DNA of 64,000 nucleotides from Loktanella sp. 5RATIMAR09 (GTDB lineage: Bacteria; Pseudomonadota; Alphaproteobacteria; Rhodobacterales; Rhodobacteraceae), in assembly GCF_001419985.1 (NCBI RefSeq), contig NZ_LJAL01000004.1, positions 310,001 to 374,000 of the forward strand, given 5' to 3'. A model generated the notes under the pieces. The model saw only the letters and a program-made list of their open reading frames with translations. It made no database searches and was not told the origin of the DNA. The position numbers and the translations under genes are program-made. Below, in pieces: positions 24,300-33,556 of the stretch (its first letter is position 1; each line of letters begins with the position of its first letter).

Positions 24300-26588
24300 C
24301 TAGTCCGTCTGGTCCATCCGCACGGAATAGCGCACCTGCCCTTTCACAGGCTGGCTCCAATTCAGATGGACATCGCGCAGGCTGGAACCCTGTTCACCCT
24401 CGGCCCAAGGCAGATCATGCACCCGTGTGTTGCCAGTATTCGTAATCGCCCCATCCGGCATCACGCTTTCAACCGTCAGCGCGCGCCCCGCAAAGGGCAA
24501 AGCCGTGGCTGTTTCCATCACCCAAGTGGTGGCCTCGGTCGCCTGCGTATGGGTCAGGACCGCCGGATTGGACACAGGCTCGTTCACATTGTGGAATGTA
24601 TTGCCTGTGAAGACAAAGCTGCGGGTCCGGCCGTAATCCAGATCGGCAAAGGTCGTATCCACATGCTCGACCCGATCAATGCGCCCGTTAAGCGAGCGGA
24701 ACACGTTACCGATGACAGCAAAGCCATTGATGAAATGGCCGGGCCCATAGGGTTTGATCACGATGAAATTGAACCAGTCGGCCACATCATTGGTCGTGAA
24801 CATATTGCCCGTAATCGTCAATCCGCCAAAGGAAAACTGCGCACCAAAGGCCGGTGTTGCGTCATGTTCGTTTGTCCATTCGATAAAGTTGTTGTCACAG
24901 TAATTACCTGTGAAAATGCTCTTGGGGTTCGGCAAGGTCAGGACGATCCCGCCCATCCGCACGCCATTGACCTCATCATCGCCATGGAACCAGTGGTTGC
25001 CCGTCATCAGGTTACCGGATCCGGCCAACACGCAGAAATGCTTGAACTTGCTGGTGCGGTTGTCGCGGATTTTGACGTCGTTGGCGTTGGCGTTGAACCC
25101 GATGCTGACACGGTTCGCGACCGGCACGGCTTGTTCATCCGAAATCAACTGGCAGCGGTCAATCATCATCCCCTGACAGCCACGCCCCGGCGACGTGATC
25201 CCGCGGTCTTTGGGCCGGTTGATGAAACAATCACGGACATGAAACGTAAACCCGTCACGGGCCAACATGATCCCGCTTGCGACGCCACGGCCCTGAAACT
25301 CGATATCGTCAAGGATGAATTGGCTGAACTTCTCGTACCCTGAAAAATCAAGCATGTACTGAAAGCGCGAAAAGGTGAAAGCCTGCGTGCCCTCTGCATC
25401 AAAAAGTGGCAGGCTGAGCTCGAGCGTTTGTGCCGCCTCATTGACCGCAGTCACATAGATCTCGCGGCCCACGCCGTTGCCCTGCACCAAAGAGCCCACA
25501 GGGATGCTTGCGATATTGACCACATTGGTCAGGCGCTTGTCATCACTGGCTGAATAGGTCGCTTGCGACGTGACCTCGATCGTATCCCAAGCCGCACCAT
25601 CGGCAGGCTGGAACTGGCCGTTACGGATCACACGGCGGGTTTCAAAGCGGGTGCGTGACGGGTCCGCTGCCTGCATATCAACCGGTTCGGTCAACAAAAC
25701 ACGACGACCGCATAGATCAAGCGAATCGTGATCGGCAAAGTTGATCAGCGCCTGATAGGCCTTTTTGAACGCGACTTCTTCGTTCTGAAACGCCTTGAAA
25801 TAGGTGTCGTAATTGTAATCCTGCTGCAAAATGAACCGGTGTTCGGGGGCTTGGACAATCCGGCCCTCAAACTGGATACGGCTATCTATCGTAATACTGC
25901 TTGCCAAAAGATAATCGCCCGCAGGCACCATGACCGTTCGGCCATTTGCGGCGGCATCGGCCGCGTTGAAAGCAGCACTATCGTCGGTGACGCCGTCCCC
26001 TTTGGCGCCATAATCACGCACATCAACCATGCTGATCAGATCGCGGGTAAAGGCCGCCGTCACATCGGTGATCGTTATGTCATCAAGCCGCACAACGCCA
26101 CCCACAGGTCCGGTCAGGTCAATGCCGAAATGCCCATACTCGGCACCGGTCCACACCAGATCGACACCGCCACGATCCGCAGTGGCAATAATGGCCGACA
26201 CCTCAACCACCTGACCATAGCTTGTCAGCTGTTTCGCCGCACCGAACGTCGTGACACCTGCCAGTTCCACACCACCCCCCTCACCGGGCCACCCGGCAAT
26301 CCGGACCGCTGGCAAAGCGCCTGCAACCGCTTTGACCCGCGCGGTGACCTGCAAATAGCAGCCCGGAATGATTGGTGTTTCACCCTTATAGCGTACCCGT
26401 TGTGTCGGATCTGCTTTCAGCAGTTCCAGACATCCTGCGAAATCCTGATCTGCCGCAACGAACACACCGGACCCGCTCGCGGCGTAAGAATCTGACCCGG
26501 GCGTGCCGTCCGTGCTCGACCAGAGCGCGAGACCGGCAGAAAACGGCAATGGATCGAATACGATTCCGTCAGTGATAGCTTTGTTCAT
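24300..26588 (-). CDS. Right-handed beta-helix protein (pectate lyase 3 / GH28-related)
   Basis: 762-residue protein. Residues 1-185 form a jelly-roll-like N-terminal domain (carbohydrate-binding-module-like spacing, many short strands). Then VDVRDYGAKGDGVTDDSAAFNAADAAA is the signature opening of the Pectate_lyase_3 / GH28-related beta-helix, and VMVPAGDYLLASSITID is its first coil. Repeated GNxF/xITGN turns follow (LMTGNHWF, SIFTGNYCDN, LTITGNMFTTN, AVIGNVFRS, VFTGNTFHN). There is no signal peptide at the ATG 26588 start. Polysaccharide lyase or hydrolase activity is possible, but catalytic residues are not evident; the domain is also found in phage tailspikes. Similar large proteins occur across Rhodobacteraceae, to my knowledge uncharacterised. 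Confidence 0.85.
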   Translation of the reverse strand: MNKAITDGIVFDPLPFSAGLALWSSTDGTPGSDSYAASGSGVFVAADQDFAGCLELLKADPTQRVRYKGETPIIPGCYLQVTARVKAVAGALPAVRIAGWPGEGGGVELAGVTTFGAAKQLTSYGQVVEVSAIIATADRGGVDLVWTGAEYGHFGIDLTGPVGGVVRLDDITITDVTAAFTRDLISMVDVRDYGAKGDGVTDDSAAFNAADAAANGRTVMVPAGDYLLASSITIDSRIQFEGRIVQAPEHRFILQQDYNYDTYFKAFQNEEVAFKKAYQALINFADHDSLDLCGRRVLLTEPVDMQAADPSRTRFETRRVIRNGQFQPADGAAWDTIEVTSQATYSASDDKRLTNVVNIASIPVGSLVQGNGVGREIYVTAVNEAAQTLELSLPLFDAEGTQAFTFSRFQYMLDFSGYEKFSQFILDDIEFQGRGVASGIMLARDGFTFHVRDCFINRPKDRGITSPGRGCQGMMIDRCQLISDEQAVPVANRVSIGFNANANDVKIRDNRTSKFKHFCVLAGSGNLMTGNHWFHGDDEVNGVRMGGIVLTLPNPKSIFTGNYCDNNFIEWTNEHDATPAFGAQFSFGGLTITGNMFTTNDVADWFNFIVIKPYGPGHFINGFAVIGNVFRSLNGRIDRVEHVDTTFADLDYGRTRSFVFTGNTFHNVNEPVSNPAVLTHTQATEATTWVMETATALPFAGRALTVESVMPDGAITNTGNTRVHDLPWAEGEQGSSLRDVHLNWSQPVKGQVRYSVRMDQTD

Positions 26589-26612
26589 GAAATGGCCCCT
26601 GAAGCTGAAAAA

Positions 26613-26637
26613 CAAAAGGCCCGGCGCAAACCGGGCC
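26613..26637 (-). terminator. Rho-independent terminator after the DUF4864 gene
   Basis: On the minus strand: GGCCCGG, loop TTTGCG, CCGGGCC, then TTTTGTTTTT. The seven-pair GC stem with a T-rich tail ends the DUF4864 transcript and lies only 25 nt before the beta-helix start, so the latter needs read-through or a promoter inside 26589-26708. Confidence 0.85.
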
Positions 26638-26708
26638 ACCTGTGCAAGGGGTAACGTCAAGAATTAAACAGCGGCTGAGGGCACCGTCACGCAGGTGCGC
26701 GCAACGCC

Positions 26709-27110
26709 TTAGGCCCCGACATCGGGCGCAGGCAACAAGCGCACACCGTTTATCTGCCAACCCTGTGCCGTCTCGATCATCTGATAATCCAGAATATGCA
26801 GACCGCCCTGCGCATCGCGCACCATCACTTTTTGCCAGACCATGCCACCCAGATCGCGCAATTCCAGAAAGCGCACATCGGCGTTATCCCAGACCATGGG
26901 ATAGCCCTGTTGGACCATCATGCCAAAATTACCGGGATCGCCGAAAAGCCGTTTGATATTGGGGCTGGCGTATTCCCATGCCTCGGAGATGTCGCGTTCG
27001 TTAAAGGCGTCCAATTGGTTGCCAATGACGCTCTCAATCGCGTCACCGTCCTGTGCAAAAGCCGCTGTGGCCGCAATCCAGAACCCGAATACTAGTGCCA
27101 AAATGCGCAT
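26709..27110 (-). CDS. Secreted DUF4864-family protein
   Basis: 133 residues with a classical signal peptide (MRILALVFGFWIAATAAFA, cleaved before QDGDA). The mature part is an NTF2-like cone as in DUF4864: IESVIGNQLDAFNERDISEAWEYASPNIKRLFGDPGNFGMMVQQGYPMVWD, then ELRDLGGMVWQKVMVRDAQGGLHILDYQMIETAQGWQINGVRL. Predicted periplasmic; no enzymatic residues are known for the family. It is followed by its own terminator. Confidence 0.85.
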   Translation of the reverse strand: MRILALVFGFWIAATAAFAQDGDAIESVIGNQLDAFNERDISEAWEYASPNIKRLFGDPGNFGMMVQQGYPMVWDNADVRFLELRDLGGMVWQKVMVRDAQGGLHILDYQMIETAQGWQINGVRLLPAPDVGA

Positions 27111-27192
27111 AATCCGCGCCCTCCTGTGATCTTCTGTCTTAGAAGATACGCAGGAAAGCGAAGATTAGTTTCAATTATCTTGGCGCGCAGCG

Positions 27193-28761
27193 CTAGGCTG
27201 CCAGCTGTTGTTCGATCAACGCGACGGTTTCATTCACGCCGTAAAGCGCAATAAAACCACCAAAACGCGGCCCTTGGGATGCACCCAAAAGCACCTCGTA
27301 AAGGGCCGTGAACCAATCGCGCAGCGGCTCGAACCCGTGCTCTTTTCCAACGGCAAAGACCATCGTTTGCAGCTCTTCCGCATCCAGACCGCCATCCCAC
27401 GCCTTCAGGCGATCCGCCAGATCGGTCAGTGCCGCGCGTTCCTGATCGGTCGGGGCGCGGAACACTTTTGTCGGCTTCACAAAGTCATTGTAATAGCGCA
27501 CGGCAAAGCCCGCGGCCTGATCCATCTGGGGGTTTTTCGCCGCTGACGCCTCCGGCGCGTAGCGCTGGATAAAGCCCCAAAGTGTCTCTTTGTCCTCGGC
27601 CCCGGACACGGAAGCGAGGTTCAAGAGCATCGCAAAAGGCACGACCATGTCCGAGGTCGGTACGTCACCGCCGTGAATATGGAACACCGGATTGTTTACG
27701 CGTCCTGCATCATCCTGTGTCGCATAGGCGCGCAATTGCTGGTGATACTCATCCACCGCCTTCGGGATCACATCGAAATGCATCCGCTTGGCGGTCTTGG
27801 GCTTGAGATACATGAAATAGCTCAGGCTCTCGGTCGAGGCATAGGTCAGCCATTCATCAATCGAAATGCCGTTGCCGGATGATTTGGAGATCTTCTGACC
27901 CTTCTCATCCAAAAACAGCTCGTAAGAGAAGTGGTTCGGCTTGCGTCCGCCCAAAATCTCGCAAATCCGGTCATAGATTGCGGTGTTCGTGGCGTGTTCC
28001 TTGCCGTACATCTCGAAATCAACATCGAGCGCGGCCCAGCGCGCACCGAAGTCGGGCTTCCACTGCAATTTCACGTTGCCGCCCGTAACGGGCAGTGTCC
28101 ATTCGCGACCATCGGTGTCGTCAAAGGTCACCTCACCTTTTGCGCCATCCACATGCTTCATTGGTACATATAGCACCCGCCCTGTCTCGGGGTGGATCGG
28201 CAGGAAGATGGAATAGGTTTCCTGACGTTCTTCGCGCAGGGATTTCAGCATGACGGCCATGATGTCGTCATAGCGGGCAGCTGCACGCAGCAGGATCTCG
28301 TCAAACTGGCCGGTCTGATAGAATTCACGGGCGGAATAGAATTCATACTCGAACCCGAAGGTGTCCAGGAACCGGCGCAACATCGCGTTGTTGTGGTGAC
28401 CAAAGCTCTCATGCGTCCCGAAAGGATCAGGCACCGATGTCAGCGGCTTGTGCATATGCTCAGCCAGCATCTCTTGCTGCGGCACGTTGCCGGGCACCTT
28501 GCGCATCCCGTCAAGATCGTCGGAAAAACAGATCAGTTTGGTCGGGATGTCGGAAATCACCTCGAACGCGCGGCGGATCATCGTCGTGCGTAAGACTTCG
28601 CCGAACGTTCCGATATGCGGCAGACCCGAGGGACCGTAGCCTGTTTCAAACAGGACATACCCCTTTTCGGGCGGCTTTTTTTCATACCGTTTGAGCAATG
28701 CGCGCGCCTCTTCAAAGGGCCAGGCCTTCGACGTCATCGCTGCTTCACGCATAGTGCTCAT
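27193..28761 (-). CDS. lysK: Lysyl-tRNA synthetase, class I
   Basis: Charges tRNA-Lys. This is the class I enzyme typical of archaea and alphaproteobacteria, not the class II LysS. In 522 residues, [17 protein letters not shown] carries the HIGH-type motif (HIGT) and [12 protein letters not shown] the KMSKS-type motif. The C-terminal alpha-helical anticodon domain ends [18 protein letters not shown]. Three in-frame ATGs (28761, 28752, 28737) lie close together; I list the first. It is a single gene. Confidence 0.95.
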   Translation of the reverse strand: MSTMREAAMTSKAWPFEEARALLKRYEKKPPEKGYVLFETGYGPSGLPHIGTFGEVLRTTMIRRAFEVISDIPTKLICFSDDLDGMRKVPGNVPQQEMLAEHMHKPLTSVPDPFGTHESFGHHNNAMLRRFLDTFGFEYEFYSAREFYQTGQFDEILLRAAARYDDIMAVMLKSLREERQETYSIFLPIHPETGRVLYVPMKHVDGAKGEVTFDDTDGREWTLPVTGGNVKLQWKPDFGARWAALDVDFEMYGKEHATNTAIYDRICEILGGRKPNHFSYELFLDEKGQKISKSSGNGISIDEWLTYASTESLSYFMYLKPKTAKRMHFDVIPKAVDEYHQQLRAYATQDDAGRVNNPVFHIHGGDVPTSDMVVPFAMLLNLASVSGAEDKETLWGFIQRYAPEASAAKNPQMDQAAGFAVRYYNDFVKPTKVFRAPTDQERAALTDLADRLKAWDGGLDAEELQTMVFAVGKEHGFEPLRDWFTALYEVLLGASQGPRFGGFIALYGVNETVALIEQQLAA

Positions 28762-28873
28762 GTCTCATCTCACATTCTGGGGGCAAATCATTGTGATCAC
28801 CGCAACGCGCACTCCCTATTGCGAGACAGCCGAGGCGTCAATAAATGTGGCTTGATATGTAAAGGAATTCCGG

Positions 28874-29293
28874 ATGCTTGAAGACGCCCCCATGACCGCG
28901 CAAGACGCCCTTGCCGCCCTGATGATCGCGGTCTCCGCGTCGGATGAGAACATCCGCACCGCAGAGCTTGTGAAAATAAATAGCGCAATCAACAACCTGC
29001 CTGTTTTCTCTGACTATGATCTCGAACGTCTGCCACGCATATCAAAGACGGTTTTCTCGCTACTTGAGCAGGAAGACGGTCTTGAGACGCTTTTCGGCCT
29101 GATCCGCGACGCGCTGCCAGAACGCCTTTATGAGACCGCCTATGCGCTTTCGTGTGATGTCGCGGCCGCTGACGGACACATTGTCGGCACCGAAGTCCGT
29201 ATGCTGGAAGAGATTCGCGAAGAACTGAACCTTGATCGCCTGCACGCCGCAGCGATCGAACGCGGAGCACGCGCGCGCCACATGACGCTTTGA
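28874..29293 (+). CDS. TerB-family (tellurite-resistance-like) protein
   Basis: 139 residues, all helical, fitting the TerB/DjlA-N fold: DALAALMIAVSASDENIRTAELVKINSAINNLPVF with an acidic pair near the end of helix 1, and YALSCDVAAADGHIVGTEVRMLEEIREELNLD with the repeated acidic D/E positions that can bind metal. It is a stand-alone domain, and no other ter genes are nearby, so tellurite resistance is not implied. The start is ATG 28874 with AAAGGA upstream (ATG 28892 also possible). Its TGA abuts the convergent dacB stop, giving TGATCA. Confidence 0.88.
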   Translation: MLEDAPMTAQDALAALMIAVSASDENIRTAELVKINSAINNLPVFSDYDLERLPRISKTVFSLLEQEDGLETLFGLIRDALPERLYETAYALSCDVAAADGHIVGTEVRMLEEIREELNLDRLHAAAIERGARARHMTL

Positions 29294-30757
29294 TCAGACC
29301 CGCAACGCCAGATGCTTGAGAATATCCTGTTGCAGGCGCCGCGCCCGGGTATTCCAGCTGCGCGCACCGGGCGGAGATTCATCACCCTGCCGTTTGCCAG
29401 CCTCGCGCGCTTCCAGATCGGACGCAAAAATCGCAAAGGCCAGATCACGCCCGCTTTTGGTGCGCACATATCCGGCAAGCGTTGACACGAAATTGAGCGT
29501 GCCGGTCTTGGCCTTCACAGCCACCTGCGGATCGTCGATGGCCTGACCATCCTCGCCCACCAATGCAATATCACGCAGAATGGGCTGCAAGGCAGGCATC
29601 ACATTCTGCGCCATCAACAAACGCACCATGTCACGGGGCGACACCCGCGCCGCATCGCCCAAACCCGAATGATCCACAAATTGCGGCGCAATACCCTCTG
29701 CCCGACGTGCCGCCCATAGCGCCATACTCAGCGCAGAAGTGCGCAGCCCACGTTGCGCGCCTACGCGGGTCGCGGTCGCCGCCAGACCGGCTGCCTCTGC
29801 GGTGATATTCGTCGAAAACCGCAACATGCCCTGCATCATCTCGTTCAGCGGCGCGCTGGCATAGCGCACAAGCGGCACGCCCTCCGGGCGCTTCGTCGTC
29901 TCTTGTGGCGGTTTCAGAACGATCCCGTGACTGCGCGCAAAGACGGCGAAAACCTCGCCTGCATAAAGTGCCGGATTGCGGACAGGCAGCCACCGTGATC
30001 CTTCTTTATTGAGTGCGCCCCGCGCCACAGTCCATTGGTCAATACCACCGCCGTTGCGGTAGGTGAAAACCGGTACCGCACGATCCACAATTGCAATCTG
30101 CGCCGTGGTCACCTCGGGACGGTAATTTGCGCTGCGGGCGTCCAGCGTCGTGACATAATCCGCGCCGTTTTGTTTCCACTCAAAATGCACACGATTGAAA
30201 TTCAGGTTCAGACCGGTCACGGTGGGGTTGTAGCCCAGATGATCCATTTGACTGTCATCAATTTCATCCAGATTGGTCAGCGCATTGTCCCAAACCAGAA
30301 AATCTCCCCGCACTTCACGCAGGCCGGTGTCCTTTAGCCTTTTGGCAAGTTCCGCAATTTGATCCGTCACAAGGTTGGGATCACCCCCTCCGGCCAAAAT
30401 CAAATTACCATCTAATATACCGTCATTTATTAGACCATCAGCAAATATACGCGTTTCAAAGGTATGCTCTGCACCCAGCGCCTCAAGCGCATAGAGCGCC
30501 GTGAATGCCTTCGTTACGCTTGCGGGTGGCTGCGCCATCGTCCCGTCAATATCCTCAAGGATCTCGCCGCTTTGCGTATCCGCCACCACAACGCCCACCG
30601 CGCCAGAGGTCGCGCGCGATGCCACCATCTTGGCAATAGCATCGCCGGCAGGCACGCGCGCAAGCGGGCGCAGGGACGTCAAAGGGGCCTCGGCATAGGC
30701 TGTCGTTGCGAGTGCTGAAACCGCCCCTGACAGCATTGCGCGACGGGTCAGGCGCAT
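29294..30757 (-). CDS. dacB: D-alanyl-D-alanine carboxypeptidase/endopeptidase (PBP4, S13)
   Basis: Periplasmic low-molecular-weight penicillin-binding protein that trims or cleaves peptidoglycan cross-links. From ATG 30757 (487 residues) there is a twin-arginine-like leader RLTRRAMLSGAVSALATTAYA, then the catalytic SVTK (in PPASVTKAF), the SxN-type STN (RFSTNITAEA) and KTG (KAKTGTLNF) motifs, with the family's large insert between. The start fits best because GAGGGGA lies 7 nt upstream and its ATG overlaps the nadD stop (TGATG); ATG 30763 is too near that site. It is coupled to nadD. Confidence 0.93.
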   Translation of the reverse strand: MRLTRRAMLSGAVSALATTAYAEAPLTSLRPLARVPAGDAIAKMVASRATSGAVGVVVADTQSGEILEDIDGTMAQPPASVTKAFTALYALEALGAEHTFETRIFADGLINDGILDGNLILAGGGDPNLVTDQIAELAKRLKDTGLREVRGDFLVWDNALTNLDEIDDSQMDHLGYNPTVTGLNLNFNRVHFEWKQNGADYVTTLDARSANYRPEVTTAQIAIVDRAVPVFTYRNGGGIDQWTVARGALNKEGSRWLPVRNPALYAGEVFAVFARSHGIVLKPPQETTKRPEGVPLVRYASAPLNEMMQGMLRFSTNITAEAAGLAATATRVGAQRGLRTSALSMALWAARRAEGIAPQFVDHSGLGDAARVSPRDMVRLLMAQNVMPALQPILRDIALVGEDGQAIDDPQVAVKAKTGTLNFVSTLAGYVRTKSGRDLAFAIFASDLEAREAGKRQGDESPPGARSWNTRARRLQQDILKHLALRV

Positions 30758-31350
30758 CACCATTCCCCTCGCTTGCGGATCGCTGTCGAGGACTGGCCCG
30801 ACATCGGCAAATTGACAAAGGCCCATGCAGGCGCATCTGCTCTGCCAAGCGTGTGCGCCGCCCGTCCCGGGATACGCGCCCGCGCATAGACTTTTGCCGC
30901 TTTCGACATGCGCGCCGCGATCCTGTCGCCCGGACGGGCCAAGACGCCAATCGGAACCGTTTCAATTATCCAGCGCCAGTCTTGCCAGCGATGGAATTGC
31001 GCCAGATTGTCAGCGCCCATGATCCACACGAACCGCACGCCAGGATAGCGGCGACGCAATTGCATAAGCGTCTGCGCCGTGTACCGCGTTCCCAACTGCG
31101 CCTCGATATCAGTGACCGTGACACGCGGATGATCCATCATCGCGCGGGCGGCCTGCATCCTGTCGGGCAAAGGTGCCGGTCCATTCTTTTTCAGCGGATT
31201 GCCGGGTGACACCAGCCACCACAACCGGTCCAGCCCGAACCGCTTCAGCGCAGCCTTGGAGATATGGACATGGCCCCCATGCGGCGGATCAAAAGAGCCC
31301 CCCAGCAAACCGATCACCTGACCGCGCCTTGCGACAGGCCGCGCAGTCAT
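30757..31350 (-). CDS. nadD: Nicotinate-nucleotide adenylyltransferase
   Basis: Transfers AMP from ATP to nicotinate mononucleotide in NAD synthesis. The 197 residues have [22 protein letters not shown] (the GxFDPxHxGH nucleotidyltransferase motif), [31 protein letters not shown] and the C-terminal [15 protein letters not shown] with the ISSTxIR-like motif. Its TGA overlaps the dacB ATG. In many relatives nadD is followed by rsfS; here dacB takes that position. Confidence 0.95.
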   Translation of the reverse strand: MTARPVARRGQVIGLLGGSFDPPHGGHVHISKAALKRFGLDRLWWLVSPGNPLKKNGPAPLPDRMQAARAMMDHPRVTVTDIEAQLGTRYTAQTLMQLRRRYPGVRFVWIMGADNLAQFHRWQDWRWIIETVPIGVLARPGDRIAARMSKAAKVYARARIPGRAAHTLGRADAPAWAFVNLPMSGQSSTAIRKRGEW

Positions 31351-31532
31351 CGCGCAGGCCCTATCGGATGCATGTCGGCGACTGCAAACTGCGTTACCAT
31401 CGGTTTCTCAAGGATCATTTCCATCTTGGCCGTAGTAGCCATTTCATAACCCCGCCTGTCAATGCACGCAAACGTCAGCATCGGCTTCCACGCTGTCTTT
31501 TCATCGTCACAAATGCATGCCAATCTCAGCCC

Positions 31533-32465
31533 ATGAACATCCTGACGACGCGCGCTGGCGCCCCGCTTTCCCGACTTACCTTTGGCACGATGCAATTCGG
31601 CGGCACCGCCGACGCGGCGGCCAGTCAAGCCATGTTTGACGCGGCCCGCGCGGGTGGGATCAACCACTTCGACACGGCTGTGCTCTATACGGGGGGCGCG
31701 TCTGAAACGCTGCTTGGCAGGATGATCAAAGCGAACCGCGACGATATCTATCTGGCCACCAAAGTCGGTTACGCAGGCGGGGCCTCGCACGCCAATATCA
31801 CCGAGCATTTCGATATGTGCCGCCAGCACTTGCAGGAAGACGCTGTTGATCTGCTCTACATGCACCGTTTCGACGACGACACGCCGCTTGAAGAAACATT
31901 CAACACATTGGCGGAACTGCAAAGCCGGGGCCTGATCCGCCACATCGGTGTGTCGAACTACGCCGCATGGCAGGTCATGAAGGCCCAAAGCGTTGCAAAA
32001 TCACTTGGCACGCAAATCGACGTGATCCAGCCGATGTATAGCCTTGTCAAACGCCAGAGCGAGGTCGAGATTTTCCCCATGTCCGCGGATCAGGGCATTA
32101 CAGTCGTCCCCTATTCACCCTTGGGTGGCGGTCTGTTGACGGGCAAATATGCCAAGGGTGGAACGGGGCGTCTGACCACCGATATGCGGTATCAGGCGCG
32201 CTATGCGCAGGACTGGATGCACGAAACGGCAAAACAACTGACCGCGCTCGGCGCAGAGCTTGGCGTCGATCCGGCAACGCTGGCCGTTGCATGGGCTGCA
32301 AATCATGCGGTCAAACCGCTTCCCATCATCTCGGCCCGCTCTGAAGAACAGTTGCGCCCCTCTCTGCTGGCCGAAAAATTCACCATGACACCGGCGATCT
32401 ATGACCGGATCACGGCACTCAGCATCACTCCCCCACCCGCCACAGACCGGCTCGAAGAAGCATGA
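31533..32465 (+). CDS. Aldo/keto reductase
   Basis: NAD(P)H-dependent TIM-barrel oxidoreductase, 310 residues. Catalytic tetrad positions are visible: FDTAVLYTGG (Asp and Tyr), ATKVGYAGG (Lys) and LLYMHRFDDDT (His). GLIRHIGVSNYAAWQV and VVPYSPLGGGLLTGKYAKG follow, and the cofactor site is ISARSEEQLRPSL. It resembles the general-stress/YdhF-like AKR branch; the substrate is unknown. The start is ATG 31533; the frame opens earlier but overlaps nadD antisense. It overlaps the FAD oxidoreductase gene by 4 nt, so a two-step pathway is suggested. Confidence 0.92.
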   Translation: MNILTTRAGAPLSRLTFGTMQFGGTADAAASQAMFDAARAGGINHFDTAVLYTGGASETLLGRMIKANRDDIYLATKVGYAGGASHANITEHFDMCRQHLQEDAVDLLYMHRFDDDTPLEETFNTLAELQSRGLIRHIGVSNYAAWQVMKAQSVAKSLGTQIDVIQPMYSLVKRQSEVEIFPMSADQGITVVPYSPLGGGLLTGKYAKGGTGRLTTDMRYQARYAQDWMHETAKQLTALGAELGVDPATLAVAWAANHAVKPLPIISARSEEQLRPSLLAEKFTMTPAIYDRITALSITPPPATDRLEEA

Positions 32466-33532
32466 TTGATTTTCTCATCATAGGCGGCGGCATTGCCGGT
32501 GTTTCGGCTGCAGCCCGTCTTTCGGAACTGGGCAGTGTCACAGTTCTGGAAAGCGAGGACGCACTTGCCTATCACGCCTCCGGCCGGTCTGCGGCGCTAT
32601 TTGAACAAAACTACGGCAAGCCCTCTACGGTCGCGCTCAACATAGCCAGCCATGCCTTTCACAAAGCCGCCGATGTACTCAGCCCACGTGGTTTGATGCT
32701 GATCGGGAATGCGGAAACTGGCGAAGCCTTCGCTGCCGATCAGAAGGCCATGCATCTTGACAGCATCACTGTCGCAGAGGCCAAGGCCATGGTCCCGATC
32801 CTCGATAGTACGGTCGTTGATCGTGCGGCTTTTGATACGGCGGCGTCTGACATCGACACCGATAGGCTGGTACAGACCTTTGCGCGGATGGCGCGGAAAA
32901 ACGGCGCGACCATCAGCACCAAGGCGCGCGTCGCGAATATCAGCCGTAACGCCACAGGTTGGACCGTCGATGCGGGAAACGAAATTTTTGAAGCACGCCA
33001 TCTGGTCAATGCTGCGGGTGCATGGGTTGATGAAATCGCTGTGATGGCGGGGATTACGCCCTTGGGCTTTACCCCTCTGCGCCGCTCGATGGCGCGGATC
33101 CCCGCGCCTGGCGGCCATGATGTCAGCGGCTGGCCTATGATCTTCGGACCGGGCGAAAACTGGTACGCGAAGCCGGATGCAGGTGCGCTGATCGTATCAC
33201 CCGCAGAGGAAGATCCTGTAACCCCGCATGACGCCTATGCCGATGACATGGTGCTGGCCGAAGGTCTTGCCCGCTATGAGGCCAATGTCACCGAACCCGT
33301 CACACGTTTGCTCAGCTCTTGGGCGGGTTTGCGAACATTCTCGCGCGACCGGACACTGGTGCTTGGGCCCGATGCAGGCGACCCCGGCTTTATCTGGTGC
33401 GCAGGCCAAGGCGGTTACGGGATGCAGTCCGCCCCTGCCGCCTCACAATTGCTGCAAGACCTGATCGCCGGGGCAGCTTCGGAACTCCCAAAAGACACCG
33501 TTGCCGCACTCTCGCCACGGCGCTTTGCGTAA
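32462..33532 (+). CDS. FAD-dependent oxidoreductase (D-amino-acid oxidase family)
   Basis: 356-residue DAO-family enzyme. It has the N-terminal FAD dinucleotide-binding motif DFLIIGGGIAGVSAAARLSELG with the ESE acidic residue after beta-2, a HASGRSAALFEQNYG FAD-contact segment, LVNAAGAWVDEIAVMAG and the C-terminal FIWCAGQGGYGMQSAPAASQLL. It probably oxidises a secondary amine or D-amino/hydroxy acid. ATGA overlap with the aldo/keto reductase implies co-translation. Its TAA is inside a 26-nt palindrome that separates it from the convergent dimethylglycine-dehydrogenase-like gene. Confidence 0.92.
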   Translation: MIDFLIIGGGIAGVSAAARLSELGSVTVLESEDALAYHASGRSAALFEQNYGKPSTVALNIASHAFHKAADVLSPRGLMLIGNAETGEAFAADQKAMHLDSITVAEAKAMVPILDSTVVDRAAFDTAASDIDTDRLVQTFARMARKNGATISTKARVANISRNATGWTVDAGNEIFEARHLVNAAGAWVDEIAVMAGITPLGFTPLRRSMARIPAPGGHDVSGWPMIFGPGENWYAKPDAGALIVSPAEEDPVTPHDAYADDMVLAEGLARYEANVTEPVTRLLSSWAGLRTFSRDRTLVLGPDAGDPGFIWCAGQGGYGMQSAPAASQLLQDLIAGAASELPKDTVAALSPRRFA

Positions 33533-33554
33533 GGTGGGTTAAAACCCACCTTAC
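33529..33554. repeat. 26-nt palindrome, copy 2, containing the FAD-oxidase stop codon
   Basis: Arms GTAAGGTGGGTT (33529-33540) and AACCCACCTTAC (33543-33554) with 2-nt spacer AA. It has the same length and outer nine bases per arm as 2936-2961, differing in the inner three. TAA at 33530-33532 is the stop of the upstream gene. The convergent gene stops 2 nt beyond it, so it may serve as a bidirectional hairpin terminator. Confidence 0.85.
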
Positions 33555-33556
33555 CG

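Noticed and set aside
28874-29293. Tellurite-resistance or phage-defence (ter) operon
   Set aside because: Only a single stand-alone TerB-like gene; no terC, terD, terZ or associated enzymes nearby.
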